A DNA stretch of 64,000 bases from Alisma plantago-aquatica. Its lineage: Eukaryota > Streptophyta > Magnoliopsida > Alismatales > Alismataceae. The notes below the pieces were generated by a model, which was not told where the DNA came from, made no database searches, and saw only the letters and a program-made list of their open reading frames with translations. Positions 10,661 to 22,169 of this stretch are shown here, in pieces. Both the position numbers and the translations under genes were made by a program. Numbering within the stretch: position 1 is the stretch's first letter; each line of letters opens with the position of its first letter. The stretch spans positions 745,220,556-745,284,555 of the forward strand of contig OY856413.1 of assembly GCA_963693085.1 (NCBI GenBank), in the 5' to 3' direction.

Positions 10661-12350
10661 TATCGGCATCAGATTTCTCTTTTGGATAGTTGTATACAAG
10701 CTGATTTTTATCCTCATAAGTGTCATCTACATAATCAGTAACGATTCTTAGCAAGTAATTCAGCTTCTTATGACTCTTCATAAGATACTTGATTTTATTC
10801 CTTAGCATGATGGTTTCGTACTTGAGAGCTGCGATCTCACTTAACATGTTAGCACGGTTGTCTCCCGTAATCTCGATCTGCTCTTGGCTCCGATCACGCC
10901 ACATGAAGTTGTTGCATTTGGGGTTCTGAGTAGAACCGCATGTAACCAATTATTAATGAATATGTATGTATGAAGGCATAATATAAAAAAATATGTTATG
11001 CTTGCACGATTTAACTTTTAGTGCGAATAAAAATATATGTACGAGTACCTCGCATATATAATACTCGCCGGAATGGTTCAGGAGCGCTAAAAGACTTCCG
11101 CATGAACACTCTAATGCTGGCCACATTCTATTAAACTCATAGATCTCTTTTCCCTTCTGTAGTTGGAAACCTTGAAGTCTTTCAGCAATGTCCGTCACCA
11201 TACTATACCTCAAGGGTTTCTGGCACCCGAAGCCAGATTGCAGCCACACCAAGGAAGGAATATATGGAACTGTAATTGCTCGTACCTTTCCGAACATTGA
11301 ATCACGGAGGTTCAGAATTTTTTTCCAATTTAGCAGCAGCCACCAAGTGTTGTCTGCAAAATCACAATCTACATAACTACTACAACTAAACCGGAAATTA
11401 TTATATTCTTTGAGGGATATAGTCAACTCCTTTGTCCACGATTCCTGTTGGTTGTAGTCTCTCATTACCCAGAATTCGGCCTCCTCAACACCGAACTCAG
11501 ACCTAATTTCCCAGTCCTGCCCGTGCACCCACACGACGAGCGGCCCTCCTGCCACTGCGACCCCAACTCTAACCTCTAGTGGACTACGATCTCTCAACAT
11601 CGGCAGTTGCACCAAGCTGACAGACTCACTTTGTATGTCGACGGAGATGAGGGTCGTTTGTTCTCTATGGTAGGCCAACCAGTGCAATTTCCCATCGACG
11701 GATGCACAGTGCCGGTACCGCCCACTCACTTCGTACTCCAGATCGCCTTGTTCGGCTGTCTTCCACTCCCAGTCTCCTGCACCCAGCGTGCAAACACGAG
11801 CTTTCTGGTAACCCTTCTCGTCGGACGGCTTGATAAAATGGATGACCTTGTAAACTTCTTCTTTAGGATCAAACCCTAATCCCATGCAGCCGGTTCTCTT
11901 CCAAGGGCCATAGACCGGCTTCAGAAGGGGGTCTTCTGGAAGGCGAGCCCAGCGGCGAAGCAACGGATTGCATATCAAGGCAGGGCAGTGTTTGCTAGAG
12001 AGGAGGAGGAGGCCGTCGCATGAGTGTCTCACTTGTAGGTACCACATCGCAAAAAAGTCCTTCCACAGCACATGGAAAGATGGCCGCCTGCCGGTGATGA
12101 AAGCGCAGTAGTGGACATTGTCGTCTCTGAAGCCACGAGTGCCGCTTAACCTTTTACAAAAGTATCTACAGGAGGAGGACGGGAGTTGTAGCAGGATGCC
12201 CGGATAAGATGATCTGTGCGAGAGGGAGAAGTTGCGCTGTTGAATGATCTCCCGCCACGAGCGGCAAACATGCCACGCTACAGTTGCCAATGTTACCATC
12301 GGCACCCGTAGAAGAATGTTTGAAAGGATATAATCGGGAAGATCGTCCAT
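10593..12350 (-). CDS. F-box protein with F-box-associated domain and C-terminal coiled coil (two exons)
   Basis: Exon 1 (12350-11049) begins with ATG directly at the F-box: MDDLPDYILSNILLRVPM and the following CRSWREII make up residues 1-40. Plant F-box-associated (kelch-like) repeats follow, with CDGLLLLSS, ICNPLLRRWARLPE, GLGFDPKEEVYKVI and the HWLAY strand at about residues 105-230. F-box proteins are substrate adaptors of SCF ubiquitin ligases. I place an intron at 11048-10926: donor GAG|GTACTCG, acceptor CTACTCAG|AAC, 123 bases, AT-rich, phase 0 on both sides. Exon 2 (10925-10593) adds 110 residues with a probable coiled coil (MLSEIAALKYETIMLRNKIK) and a basic tail. The joined protein is 544 residues. 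Without splicing the frame would run on to 10953 with a low-quality hydrophobic tail. No stop or frameshift occurs in the spliced model, so it may be a working gene. Confidence 0.8.
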
Positions 12351-12410
12351 CCTGATTGCAGGGAAACAGTAATTTCACCCCGACGAAATCTATAACAAGG
12401 AGGCTGAAAG

Positions 12411-12420
12411 GGATATAAAG
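12411..12420 (-). promoter_or_regulatory. Possible TATA box of the F-box gene
   Basis: CTTTATATCC on the minus strand lies about 60 bases upstream of the F-box ATG, a plausible spacing for a short 5' UTR. This rests on motif and position only. Confidence 0.3.
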
Positions 12421-12830
12421 AAACGATTTGCTTTCTTCAAACCCTGCATCGGCATCGTTTTTATTCTCGGGTGGATGATAGGAAACAAACTAACCCTAGT
12501 TTCCTTATAGAAATTCGGAAAACATCCGGCTTTTTAGTCACGGGCAATAGTTGGGCTTTCCTTGTCTAACAAGTACTGACCTTTTCTTATTAGAGTTTTC
12601 CCAAAACATCCCTCACATTTGGCGATATTGTATAAAATAACTTTCTTGTCTCTAATTCTTATAAACACCCTCTCTTACTTCCTAAATTCTAATTAACTTC
12701 TACAGTATAATTTTAACGTCCGAAAGCTATACAATTTAGTATTATTTATTTTTTCACTACCCTATATTATAGTATTGTTTAGAGAAAATAATATTTTTTG
12801 GCAGTAACTTTATTAGGACTCAACTTGAAG

Positions 12831-13538
12831 TAGGGTTGTAAATAAGTATAAGTAGACCTGCAATCCCACAAATCTGGACTCTTTAGAAACCCATCATGGG
12901 TCTAAATTTTTATACTGACATACTCGTAGACCAACGCACTCGTAGACCCGCATATAAAGGACTTCACTAGTGGATATGTTTGGACTCAGACTCTCTATAC
13001 TCGTGTACCCGCCCACTATAAATAAATAACTACTTAAATAATATGTTATCTAATATCATATTTTACTAGCCTAACTGATATACTAGCTGTTATACTAGTT
13101 GTCAATTACGATAAAGTTGAGGCTAGTCATCCTTGAGAACTAACTAATCTAATTATAATCATGAGCAATAAAAGTAAATTTAAAATCAAAATATTGACAT
13201 GGTATGCTGCATAATTCAAACATTAAAATACGGCTAAAATTATGTAAATAATTAATTCAACTAATCTTCAATTTACAAAGTATTATATCATTTACTATAC
13301 TTATTGCATGTTAATATCCTATACATAGCAGTTCATTGTTGTATTAAAATATATCGAACATAGTTGTAATTTTCTAACATAAACAACATGGTATTTTATA
13401 AGACAATGTACTTGTACACCCATACTGCATATCCGTAATTAAGAAGAGCATGAGTATGGTGTGTGCACTGCTATATTAAATAGGTATGGGTACGGGTATG
13501 ACAAGAATCACACCGTACTTGTAGCGTTTACACTCCTA
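12831..13538. mobile_element. Possible non-autonomous hAT-like element (MITE)
   Basis: The left end reads TAGGGTTGTAAATAAGTATA and the reverse complement of the right end reads TAGGAGTGTAAACGCTACAA. Both share TAGG..TGTAAA and then TA-AAGTA, resembling hAT-type termini. The flanking 8-mers (ACTTGAAG and ACCCGAAC) agree at 5 of 8 positions, a weak target duplication. There is no transposase frame within the 708 bases. Confidence 0.4.
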
Positions 13539-16500
13539 ACCCGAACTGTAAACTTTGAGACTCATATTGGGATATGACAGGCTAGAGCTCAAAGCTATAA
13601 TTTTAATGGTGACACAGACGGCTTGTAAACACTACAAATCTGGGTCAGTTAATGCTAATTGGATTTGTGATAATCAAATTCAAACTCTACCTAGACGCTG
13701 ATTTCAGCCACTACGTCCATACTCGAAAAGAATCCAGTTTTTTTTAATTCATACCTCGTACCTAAATATAAAATCTTGGGACAATTGTTAGTCTAATTGT
13801 TAGAGAATTCTGCTAACGTTTTCTGAAATAATTTAAAGTTTTGACATACTTGATTATCGGTTTACATCATCACAAAAATATGACTTCGAGATCTAACTTG
13901 TGAAAATGCAGTACGAGTCTCCAAGTTTACCCGACCATTATGAGTCCTAATGAAGTTGATCAATATCAAAAATACATTTTATTTAATTAAAATAATGTTA
14001 TAGAATAGATCATTTAGATAATATTTAATACCTATCATTTCTATAATTTGTAATGTGCATTACTTTATATGGCATAATTAGAAATGAGAACAAAAATATT
14101 ACTCTTCACTTCTTTAACAGATGTGTGTATTACCCAAATCCTCAACCGACCGGCTAGACAACCAAGAGAGGGAGGAACATGTGGGCTGGCGGAGGCCACA
14201 AACCCACCAAAAAATTACAAAATTGACTAGGTCCATGGTGTCAACCAGAATTATTTTTCTTCTATCTGTTTCGTACAATCCGGTTGCCCACACCATGAAA
14301 ATTTTACTTGGTGACACGTAAGTGCAGGACTTACCGCTGGAATTCACCATTTCATATACTTACTAATCTTTCTATATAGTCAAATATCATATCTCATTAG
14401 TCAAGGGCAGTTAAATGTCAATATTTATATCTTTACCCAAGTGAAGAGATAACTAAGACATTGGTATTAAAACAGTATGACTCCTCTTTCAAGTATTCTT
14501 CCCCTTCCTTTATATACATAAAGAACACCATTCTTCTCTATGCATTCAATTCTACTTTTTCAGTCAAGAAAGAAAACCCTTGAAGATTTTATGTTCGATG
14601 TTGAATGGAGGATGTATATTGCTCCTTGTTCCAACCACCCACATGAGGTTGCGCAAGGAAGTCATCCTCATGGCATGTTGCGTGTCAGTGAGTGTCACAA
14701 ACACTTCACACCAAAAATGACTTCATCGACATTGACATGGATGCTTAAGTGGGGGAGGAATATGTTACATATTCTCAAAGTGAATGTATCATTAGAGTTT
14801 TAACTTTATCTTTCTCTTCACAGTTTGTTTGTTTCCCTCAGATGGCAATCATGTGGACAATTGAGTGTTTTAAAAAAAGTCAAGTTGAGGGAAAATGCCA
14901 TAATCTACTCTTATAATTGGTCAACATCATATTATTTTTAATGACTTGATGGAATAGAGTGATTTTTAACATCATATTATGTGTCATTTATTGCGATCAC
15001 TAAACCACATGAGTTGTCTTACATGACAAGTTTTGTGTAAGAAAATGCCATCATATTTCAACACGGTAGATTGAGTGTTCTAGACACTAATGGATAAGTC
15101 ATATTTCAAATATTTATTTACTATTCCTTTAGAATGGAATAATTTACTCTTTTGTCTATCAGAAGATACTCATAATTATGTTCAATTACTTTTGATGTTT
15201 GGTGACACATACTCATATCTATCAGAAAAGTTTCTAAAATATGAAAATGCACTTTTGTGTCCCATAAACCTTCATCATAATTGCATTTCTCATAAATGCA
15301 AAACTTGAACTTTTATGTGGTACAAGTAAATTTTATGTATTAATTGACCCCTGCAACCTATAAGGGTTGGGTCCTCCTCTAAGACAACTAATGGAAAAAG
15401 GACACATGCATCTTCTAACACCCAATTTTTATACCACATGAGTGGGATCATTTTTACTCATTGGGGTGTCACAATATGCTAATCATGCAATTAAAGTAAA
15501 TGAAACACTTTGCATTAATTTAAAACTGATTCATACACAGTTCTTGGCAAAAGAAAATTACATCATGTTCATTTGTAGAATCCGATCTTAATTGGTAACA
15601 TGACTAAACATAATATGACATATATCTAAATTTTGGATCGTCTTGGTAAATGGAACCCCACTAGGAAAAGTTTGAAGATCTCCTAGTCTTGATTTTTCCT
15701 TTTTATCCTTCACTTGATCCAAGTCCTATGGACATCTCGTCCCCACCCATGAAAAACAAATATCACATCAGTAAGTGTATTTTGTAGTTTATAAGACATA
15801 AAAATAAATATAAGTTGACTTCAAATAAATTGACATAAACTTGAACATGAATTTTCTTAAGCATGCAGGGGTCATTCATATCATGGAGAATTGAATAGTA
15901 AATATATGTATCTCTCTATGACACCCACTTAAGAGTACATAATTTCTAGGAAATCCCTTGATTCTAGAAAAGCCTTTACGACCCCTTGAGGTCCATGATT
16001 CGAGAGCATATTAAAACTAATTCAACTCCATTTATCTTAACATTGACTTTAACATTAGCATGATCCTTGAACTTCAACATGATGGATTTTCTTCTGTTGA
16101 ATCCTAATAGGATTTCTCCCACTTAGTGTCTTAATGGGATTTCTCCCTCATAAACCATAATAGGGTTCCCCTTCTTCAACATGATTTATTAATCTTAACT
16201 CATAATCATAATTAGGATTTTAATATAGACTATAAATAAGTAACCAATCAATTAGTGATCACTATACATGAGGTCTTTTGATAAAGCATTCATAATTAAT
16301 GAAATCATATAAGGTGCATAATAATACATAACAATTAATAAACCAAAATTACTTGTGTCAAAAATGCATAGCCCCCTTACCTAGAGTAAGTCACCTTAAG
16401 GTCAAGTCCTCTCACTTGATAGAGCCTCTAATCACTTGTAATTTGATTAAAATCATTTAATGTATATGAATTCATAGTCCTAAAATCCTAATTTTTTTCA

Positions 16501-18797
16501 TTAAAATATTGAAGCTCTTTTTTTTAAAAAAAAACTGGCCATTCTATTCATCCCGTGGACTAGGCTCGATCCTGGGACCTCTCACTAAATATTGAAGCTC
16601 TTGAATGTGGAAAAAAGTGCTTGAAAACTAGTCAAATTAATAGAGAATCAAAAGAGCTTTCCAAACATATTTTTTCTCATTTTTCTAATCTTCCTATGAT
16701 TTACTATGAATGATTGAAAATCTAAACAATCAGAAATCATGAAAATGACACATAAGTGATAAATATCCACCGAGGTATTGGGGCCTATCTGAGGTGGACT
16801 AATTGTGGACTATCATGTTGGCGTCTTGCCTTCGAAACCAAACAAGAAGGTGGTGACACTTAAACCTTATAACACCCTTGGAAGATTAATTATTAAATTG
16901 AAAACACAAGGATACCAAGGTCAACTCATTACATGGTTTCTTCTTTCTTGGTCCATGGCAAGCACAACTTAGTTGAAGCCTGAAGCTTGACTCACACTAA
17001 GATTCCTGACAGATCCATGTCAACTGAGGCTATCATCAGCTTCTTCGCATCACCACAACCAAGGGCCTATAGCTAAGGTTAGGAGATGTAAAAATGTATA
17101 GACCTATCATTGGTGGGGATTAGGGTAAATCAAGAGTAGAAATCAAGGAAAAACATGAGAGAAGGTAATGAAAACTAGTGAAATGTCTTCGCAAGAATAA
17201 AGATAAACTGACAGAATCAAAATGAGAAGAAAAAATCCAGAGGGCCATAAAGCTTCTCGAGAGAATGTCGAGAACATGGATACAAATTTGAGAGGTGAAT
17301 CCATCAGGACAAACCATAAAAAAGCACCTTGTATAATAGGGAAGGGTTCTTGAGGTCCAGAGAACCCATGGTCATAGTTTTTGCAGCTTAAAAGGCACAT
17401 GATTTCCATAGCAATTAGTGTCAAAAGGCTTGAATGTCGTCCTACACGGTACAACAACATGGGAAAATGTGGGGCTAGACAACGATTGGGAAAGCACCAG
17501 GGATCATTAGAGAATCTTATAGAGGGGTCAATTTCATCGAAGGTGACAGAGACGGATGAGGCAAGGGGGTGGTTTCTGGAAATTAGAATAGTGTAGGTCA
17601 GAGCATTTGAGTGCACTATGGGATCAATTGAAGATGGAGGAGGGGTTTGTGATAGTTTCTAGTGCATTTGGCATCAATGGATATATATGGGAGGCTCAAA
17701 GGTGGCTACAACTCCATGGAAGTGAGGGGAGTGAAAAGTCGATTTGGGAAATTAGTCAATAAAGTGTGAGAGCTCGTTGGATTCATAATGCCATTGTGGA
17801 TTCAATGGAGAAGAAATCTCTAAAAACAATCGACAAATGATGGAGAACGGTGTTGGAAAATGAACCGTTGTGAAATGTACCTCTATCTCGTGAGAAACAC
17901 GAAGGTGGGAGACAGTTGTGGAGACATTAGATCACATATTAGTTAATAACAGTTATTGGATGACCCATATAAGAGGGAAATGAATATATGTAACGTGTGA
18001 TGAGAAAAAATCATAGAACTTTGGTGTATTGAAAAATTAAATGACAATTTCAATTAAATGACATTAATAACTAATTGTAACTCTTCCCCAATCAATTTTA
18101 AGGGTCAAACATTCTCAAAACATGACCAAATTTGGACCACTTGTCCACTAAGTGGTATATATTCTTTCCATACCCTTAGATCATCATTTTCACACATTTT
18201 GACCTTAATTTCTATATAGGCCTTTTAACTTGGATTTAATGTATTAATACATTAGATAATTGTGGAAATACTTTCCTTTGTGATCCATTCAGTTCAATTT
18301 TGAGTACCATACTTATTAGTCACTCAATTTTATGCCACATATGTTTTATGTATTCTGGAGAGCATTTCTTGGAGAAGAGAGAAATGAAGCTATTGATAGT
18401 TTCTTCTTATGCAACATTGTTATAAAAGAATATGACAATATCCTTCATAACTAATCCAATGTATAATTTTGAATTCCAAATGTCTTATCTTGCCCTATTA
18501 TGTCCTTAAGAATCATGAATGGTAGGAGAGTGAAAAGGTAGGGGGGGACTTAATGTTCATCACCTAGAGTTAATTTCAACACCAAATGCACATATGAAAG
18601 ATAAATTATGGTTTGAGTCTCATTCTATTTCCCTGACTTCATGATTCTTTAAGAAATTCCATTTTAGGGTCTTTTTGCATTAAGACCCTCAACTATAATC
18701 ATTTAAGGAAAATCACATTTTAAGGCTTAAATTAGTCTAGAAATTTTGGATGTTACATGGTTACTGGTGTACTTCCCAAATACAATCAAGAAAGATG
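13539..18797. other. Long AT-rich stretch without a supportable gene
   Basis: No frame here shows a recognisable domain. An 87-codon frame at 14540-14803 follows a TATA-like TTATATACAT but has no motif I know. A 157-codon minus-strand frame at 17143-17616 is hydrophobic and of odd composition, probably chance. A poly-T/poly-A junction with a B-box-like GGCTCGATCC at 16506-16575 could be a fragment of a SINE or MITE. The rest looks like eroded repeat DNA. Confidence 0.5.
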
Positions 18798-19550
18798 TGA
18801 TGTGCGTATTTTGTATCATCTTTTTGGACCACTTTTGGTTTCATTTCCAAATCATTTTCACCCAATAATCACTCTAAATCATGCTAGATTTTCCACTTTA
18901 TTGTTATCTTTACTTTCTCTATGGTTTGGTTTGTAGGTACAACAATTTGGCAACAAAATGGGGAGAAAACACCATCATAACATCCATTGTAAAAGACACC
19001 CCGTGTCCAGAAAAGACACCCAAATATTAATAAAGACACCCCATTTCTTATTAAAGACACCCCGTGTCCCAGTCCAGAAATTGAACCTAGAACTCCCACA
19101 TTTGCAACAATATGACGTTTCTTATTAAAGGCATGCCATGTCTTATTAAAGAAATGTCGTGTAACTTCCTAGATCTCAATCCATATTTTAGATATCACAT
19201 AACACAAGTTGTGTCTCATAAATGAAACATTGTGTGACCTGTAGATTTACTCAAATACGAATTTAACTACCTCACGCTTATATATACAACCCCAAGTCAT
19301 CTTGGGATAGTTACCATGACATATTTTGCACCATTTGAAGAGGGACTGAAGCAAGGAAAATCAAGGAGGAGTTGGAGGCATTCCAAAGGGAGAAATGGTG
19401 GTTTCTAGGGAGAGAAACTTCTTCTTCGTCCTTCTTCTCCAATAATTGTAGTAGGGATCTCTACCGTTCTCTTCTCTCCACTCTGACATGAAGGTTTCTG
19501 GAGAGTTTCCAGCAGCAAGGATGGATTTGTGACTCCTTGACTGAAGTTTC
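18798..19550 (+). mobile_element. 5' part of an old Athila-type LTR, interrupted by the copia element
   Basis: The sequence left of the copia insertion should continue at 40468, because both sides carry the copia target duplication GTTTC. The rejoined stretch ends at 41253, just before a decayed Athila-type primer site (41259-41276), so 18798-19550 plus 40468-41253 is read as one 5' LTR of roughly 1.5 kb. The start at 18798 (TGATGTGCGTATTTTG) is a guess from the TG start and its likeness in tone to the start of the LTR at 20124; it may be off by some bases. Confidence 0.45.
18990..19160. repeat. Short direct repeats of an AAAGACACCCCGTGTC unit
   Basis: AAAGACACCCCGTGTCC, AAAGACACCC, TAAAGACACCCC, TTAAAGACACCCCGTGTCC, then the decayed TTAAAGGCATGCCATGTC and TTAAAGAAATGTCGTGT: six related units, several preceded by CTTATTA. 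They lie inside the proposed old Athila-type LTR. Confidence 0.7.
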
Positions 19551-20123
19551 TGTTGGGTTTCAAGGGAGGCAAAGAAGGCAGCGGAAACAAAAATTTTCTC
19601 CTCCCCAAACCCAGAACAAGGAAACGCGTCAACGTCTATACAATAGGAAAGGATGGTTTGTGGAATCATACCTTATCCCGAGGCTTGCTCGGCGATAATA
19701 CCTCACGCATTGCGCGGTCTTCACCTCTGGTCTTAGACGGTGTCTGTGCAGCTCTTGGTCGCACCGAGACTGACGGGATTGAAGGCTATCCTCCTAGCGA
19801 TAGAAACCTCCCGCCTCTGAAGTAGTCCACACAGACCACCTGGAACTCCAATCTCCTTGTCCTACAAGGAATTGGAAGGAGTCACACCCTCCTGTCAGCG
19901 TACTAGTCGCCAACACACTCTCCTGCTACCAGTCACTTTCTATAGTTGTCCTTCCCTTGCTGTGCCTCCCTTATCAGGTAGCACTTGCTCGGGCTCTCTC
20001 GGTTACCAAAACCAGAGAGAACGACAACTTTGCAAAGCAACTGGTTTGCACTGAGTTGCACTTTGAGAAGCCCACAATACCCCTATATATAGGAGGGTCA
20101 TGGGATAGGGTTCTCCATCCCGG
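19551..20123 (-). repeat. Copia 3' LTR, left part
   Basis: Matches 38267-38841 of the intact LTR. It is cut at 20119-20123 (CCCGG) by the 11.8-kb element and resumes at 31912. Confidence 0.9.
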
Positions 20124-21886
20124 TGATAACACCAATTTTTGTGATGTTTTTGGCCTTTATTCTGTTATCAAAACTACCCTTTTCGGTTGTTTTCCTCACT
20201 TTTATATGCATTTCCGTAATAATTGGCAAAACAATGCTCTCAGTCCAATATTTCCATCTTTTGCAGAGTTTCCTCTTATTTTGGCCCATTTAACACCAAT
20301 AAGGCTGTTCCGACCCGCAAATAAGTCCAAAGACTGTCTCGGCCCCCCCTGACGCCCGATACACACACTGACCGGCAGGGCTGCACGATGGACGACACGC
20401 CTCTTTACCCGATAGGGAGCCAAGCGTGCCACAATTACTCCAGTTGCCGCGCGATATCGACCACCCACCGGCAGGCGCCTCTCGCCACAACGCCCGACAA
20501 CCGACCTCCTTGTGTCGGGCGATACCGGGCGATACCCGCGTCAGCCGACCACCGACTGAACGATGGAAAGGAGGACACATGGCGCTTCGAGCACCATATC
20601 TTCCCCCGACCAGCTGCCTATAAATAGCAGCTACAGGGAGCTGAAAAGACAGCTTAGACAATTCGGACAAGCTTGGTCACTTCAGGTTTCGGATAGTCGA
20701 GTGATCTTCGGAGGAGGCTGCGAGAGCAGGCGTATCGTGCTCCAGTGTTCGTACCGGGTGACACCTAGGACTGTACCGGGCGACACTGGGAGCCGATATC
20801 GGCCGATGTAGATACGCGACATGAGTGCCCGACACCCGTGCCCGGCAGTAGGATACGTAGCTCCATGCCCGACACGATAACGAAACCGATACACTCCGCC
20901 CGTCAGGCGTGTCGCCCGAGAGGGTGTGCCGCCCGACTTGAGCATATCGGCTAGGTCTTTGAGCGATACAGTCGCCCGTTGCGGTATGCCGCTTGAGAGA
21001 GCGTGCCGCCCGACACGGCTGTATTGGGCTAGGCCCCTTTGTCCGATATTGGGCGGGATGGTTACTGTAGCTTGTCGTCCTTCTACATCAAGAAAGCGAC
21101 ACATATCTTTAATTCTGTTATTTAATTCTTTACTCATGCATTGTAACTAAGACCTTTAATGCTTATAGAAATAGAAATGCTTACTTACTTGCTGCTCTAT
21201 GCTTGGTGCAATATGTTGGATGACTGCAATGTTTGGTATCTGAACTCTAGCTTGCATGTTTTGGATCGCGTTTCGCTTAGCTATTGAATCATGTTTTCCC
21301 GTCGCAACAACTTCGAGAGTTGTGTTGTGGCTCTAGTGTTTGGTCCAATTCTGGAGTACGAGAGTGCCCGGAACGGAGTTACTTTAGTAACCTTTCCACT
21401 CTAATTTGAGTCTGGTGACCCCTAGAGTGGAACCAATGCCTTGTTAGAGGTGCCCGCTTCGAGAGGAGGGGTACAAGATTGGTCCTACCGCCGCTTGCTT
21501 TACCGCAGTTTTATCCTTCGTACCTCGCCTTATCTCCTAGTGTATCCTTCTGTTTCTGTTGCATGAAAACCCCTAAAAACTGCTAATTGCTTAAAACCTT
21601 AAATCTTTCTAGTAACTCCACTTGGAGATAGTTTTCTTATTTTGTTCGTGACATCTTTATGCTTCCCTCCTAGGGAATTTATCATCTCTTTATACCTGCT
21701 GGAGTGTAGTGTGTCGATTTTGGGTTCTCAACACTACCCCCCTTGTCCCTGTGTTCGACCCCGTATATCTACTTCGACCCCGTAAACAAAGTTGTGGGGG
21801 CCTAGAAGGATTCAGGTTTATAAATGAAAAAGCTCGACTACCTCAAATCCACCTCCAATTTTAGGACGCGCGATTTAGGACGGTCA
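20124..21886 (+). repeat. 5' LTR of the 11.8-kb element
   Basis: Starts TGATAACACC and ends CGGTCA. It aligns with 30114-31911 along its whole length except for a 44-base indel and a few short ones. The GC-rich part (about 20340-21080) is full of a GGGCGATACC / CGCCCGACAC motif. Open frames in this LTR on both strands have no known motif and are taken as chance. Confidence 0.95.
20612..20632 (+). promoter_or_regulatory. LTR TATA box inside a perfect inverted repeat
   Basis: AGCTGC, then CTATAAATA, then GCAGCT: the TATA box forms the loop of a 6-bp perfect inverted repeat. The same arrangement is kept in the 3' LTR. Transcription (start of R) would be expected about 30 bases downstream. Confidence 0.7.
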
Positions 21887-21892
21887 ACTTTT

Positions 21893-21910
21893 TGGCGCCG
21901 TTGCCGGGGA
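21893..21910 (+). other. Primer-binding site of the 11.8-kb element
   Basis: TGGCGCCGTTGCCGGGGA starts six bases after the 5' LTR. This is the primer site typical of Athila/Tat-type elements and is intact here. Bases 21911-22169 form the leader without a frame. Confidence 0.9.
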
Positions 21911-22169
21911 CAAGGCAAAGACGGTACTGTTGACGAATCTGAATCCACTAACTATACTCCTGTGCCTCAAGCTTAGAAATAAGTTTGACAGCACACTTTT
22001 TCTTTTCTCGTTTTCTTTTTTATTACTATTATTCTTAGCCTAAGCCTAATAATTCAATTTTCTGACTTGATTTTCCGTGCCATTCTTTTAGGAACCCTGA
22101 AGAACAGATCACTGTTCCACTGAGCTCCGACACCATTCAACCAATCAACAGAGCACAATCATCGAAATT

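Noticed and set aside
14540..14803. 87-codon frame after a TATA-like sequence
   Set aside because: No recognisable motif; could be a chance frame. Kept only as a remark in the description of the region.
16506..16575. Possible SINE fragment (poly-T/poly-A junction and B-box-like GGCTCGATCC)
   Set aside because: No A box, no target duplication and no second end found.
17143..17616. 157-codon minus-strand frame
   Set aside because: No domain, odd hydrophobic composition, no splice or promoter support.
20290..21137. Open frames of 126 and 151 codons on the minus strand of the 5' LTR, repeated in the 3' LTR
   Set aside because: They lie in GC-rich LTR DNA full of a short repeated motif, and differ between the LTR copies by frameshifting indels.
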